From DATJBF01 sp035516795 (GTDB lineage Bacteria > Verrucomicrobiota > Verrucomicrobiia > Palsa-1439): 6,943 bases of DNA. Location of the stretch: the NCBI GenBank assembly GCA_035516795.1, contig DATIZX010000053.1:1-6943 (forward strand), in the 5' to 3' direction. This document shows, in pieces, positions 5,552 through 6,943 of this stretch. The stretch's first letter is position 1. Each line of letters starts with the position of its first letter. A model generated the notes under the pieces. The model saw only the letters and a program-made list of their open reading frames with translations, ran no database searches and was not told the DNA's origin. The position numbers and the translations under genes are program-made.

Positions 5552-6943
5552 TCAGCTCGAAGGTGCAAGTCGACTATCGTTTTCTACGGCAAGAAGACGC
5601 CGCAAGAATTGGCCGGTGTAGGATTGCTTGTTCGCGGCAACACGTTCCGGTGAGCCTTCGGCGACGATGCGACCACCGGCATCGCCGCCTTCCGGGCCGA
5701 GATCAATGATCCAGTCGGCGCTTTTGATAACGTCGAGGTTGTGTTCGATGACGAGGACGGTGTTGCCGGCGTCGCGGAGTTTGGTCAAAACTTCCAACAG
5801 CTTGGCAATGTCGGCAAAGTGCAGCCCGGTGGTGGGTTCGTCCAGAATGTAGAGAGTGCGACCAGTCGCTTTCTTCGCCAGTTCCGTGGAAAGTTTTACA
5901 CGTTGGGCTTCACCTCCGCTGAGCGTCGTCGCTTGTTGCCCGATCTTCAGGTAACCGAGCCCGACCTCTTGAAGCGTCTGGAGAATGTCGCGAATCTTCG
6001 GCACGGCCCGAAAGAATTCCTCGGCTTCGTCGACGGTCATGTCGAGTACGTCAGCGATGTTGCGACCTTTGTAGGTAATCTCTAGCGTCTCGCGGCTGTA
6101 GCGTTTTCCGCCACATTGCTCACATGTGACGTACACATCCGGCAGGAAATGCATTTCAATTTTGATTAGCCCATCGCCTTGGCACGCTTCGCAGCGGCCG
6201 CCCTTGACGTTGAAACTAAATCGCCCGGGACCGTAACCGCGAACGCGTGCATTCGGTAACTGCGCGAACAGAGTGCGGATATGATTGAACATGCCGGTGT
6301 AGGTCGCCGGATTCGAGCGTGGTGTGCGGCCGATCGGCGATTGATCGATGACGATCACCTTGTCGAGTTCTTCCAACCCAAGAATGGAATCGTGCGCGCC
6401 GGGCCGGTCTTTCGCACGGTAGAACTTTCGGAACAACGCCTTGCGCAGGATCTCGTCCACCAATGTGCTCTTCCCGGAACCGCTCACGCCGGTCACACAC
6501 GTGAACAAGCCGAGCGGAAAACTCACATCGATTTTCTTGAGATTGTTCTCGCGCGCACCGCGAACCGTCAGCCACCCGCGCTTTGGCAGTCGACGCGTTT
6601 TCGGCACGGGAATCTTCAATTCGCCGCGCAGATACCGGCCCGTGAGGGACTTCGGGCTGTCGAGAATCGTTTGTAACGGTCCGGCAGCCACCAAATACCC
6701 GCCATGCAATCCGGCACCGGGACCGAGATCCACGACGTAATCGGCGGCCCGAATGGTGTCTTCGTCGTGTTCGACGACAATGACGGTGTTCCCAAGATCG
6801 CGAAGTCCTTTGAGCGTGTCGAGCAATCGCCGATTGTCTCGTTGATGCAACCCGATGCTCGGTTCGTCGAGCACGTACAGAACGCCCACCAGACCGGCGC
6901 CCACCTGCGTCGCCAACCGAATCCGTTGTGCTTCACCGCCCGA
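5552..6943 (-). CDS. uvrA: Excinuclease ABC subunit A, C-terminal half (5' part outside window)
   Basis: The frame is open to the window edge, so the last 463 residues are visible. UvrA is the damage-sensing ATPase of nucleotide excision repair and works as a dimer with UvrB. The fragment begins inside the signature of the first ATPase domain (SGGEAQRIRLATQ), followed by its Walker B (LYVLDEPSIGLHQ, about visible residues 22-34). It then contains the whole second domain: Walker A GVSGSGKS (152-159), a zinc-binding C251-x2-C254-x19-C274-x2-C277 finger (CEACQGDG and CEQCGG), signature LSGGEAQR (341-348) and Walker B LYILDEPTTGLH (364-375). The switch His follows in VLVIEHNLDVI. All catalytic motifs are intact and the end is normal for UvrA. 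hpnR starts 141 bases downstream on the same strand, so read-through is possible, but I see no functional link. Confidence 0.97.
   Translation of the reverse strand, partial: SGGEAQRIRLATQVGAGLVGVLYVLDEPSIGLHQRDNRRLLDTLKGLRDLGNTVIVVEHDEDTIRAADYVVDLGPGAGLHGGYLVAAGPLQTILDSPKSLTGRYLRGELKIPVPKTRRLPKRGWLTVRGARENNLKKIDVSFPLGLFTCVTGVSGSGKSTLVDEILRKALFRKFYRAKDRPGAHDSILGLEELDKVIVIDQSPIGRTPRSNPATYTGMFNHIRTLFAQLPNARVRGYGPGRFSFNVKGGRCEACQGDGLIKIEMHFLPDVYVTCEQCGGKRYSRETLEITYKGRNIADVLDMTVDEAEEFFRAVPKIRDILQTLQEVGLGYLKIGQQATTLSGGEAQRVKLSTELAKKATGRTLYILDEPTTGLHFADIAKLLEVLTKLRDAGNTVLVIEHNLDVIKSADWIIDLGPEGGDAGGRIVAEGSPERVAANKQSYTGQFLRRLLAVENDSRLAPSS

Overview
The window holds seven protein genes packed almost end to end, with no gap over 160 bases. 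It looks like chromosomal DNA from a GC-rich, Gram-negative-type free-living bacterium. No rRNA or other direct taxonomic marker is present. A Verrucomicrobiota-like (or Acidobacteriota/Planctomycetota-like) source is my guess, based on protein flavour and on a TTGACA/TAAGGT promoter in front of a small secreted protein. Treat that as weak inference.

Left part (1-3276, + strand): the 3' end of a purine nucleoside uptake and salvage operon. In order it encodes the C-terminal end of a two-domain ABC ATPase (NupO/YufO-type), two inner-membrane permeases (NupP/YufP-like and NupQ/YufQ-like) and adenosine deaminase. Both junctions among the transport genes are 4-bp ATGA overlaps, and the deaminase starts 2 bases after the second permease stops, so the four genes are almost certainly co-transcribed and translationally coupled. 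The transporter would bring nucleosides in and the deaminase would turn adenosine into inosine and ammonia. The periplasmic or lipoprotein binding component (BMP family) expected in such a system would lie upstream of the window.

Middle (3269-3709, - strand): a small predicted exported protein of unknown function. It has a signal peptide, two similar helical segments and its own well-formed sigma70-type promoter. Its 3' end overlaps the 3' end of the deaminase gene tail to tail by 8 bp.

Right part (3869-6943, - strand): a cobalamin-binding radical SAM enzyme that I recognise as the hopanoid C-3 methylase HpnR, then the C-terminal half of the excision-repair ATPase UvrA, cut by the window edge. 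HpnR is the most interesting gene here. It implies that the organism can make 3-methylhopanoids, compounds used as geological biomarkers for aerobic methanotrophs, yet no other hopanoid gene is next to it. I see no mobile element, CRISPR array, tRNA/rRNA gene, frameshift or broken gene.
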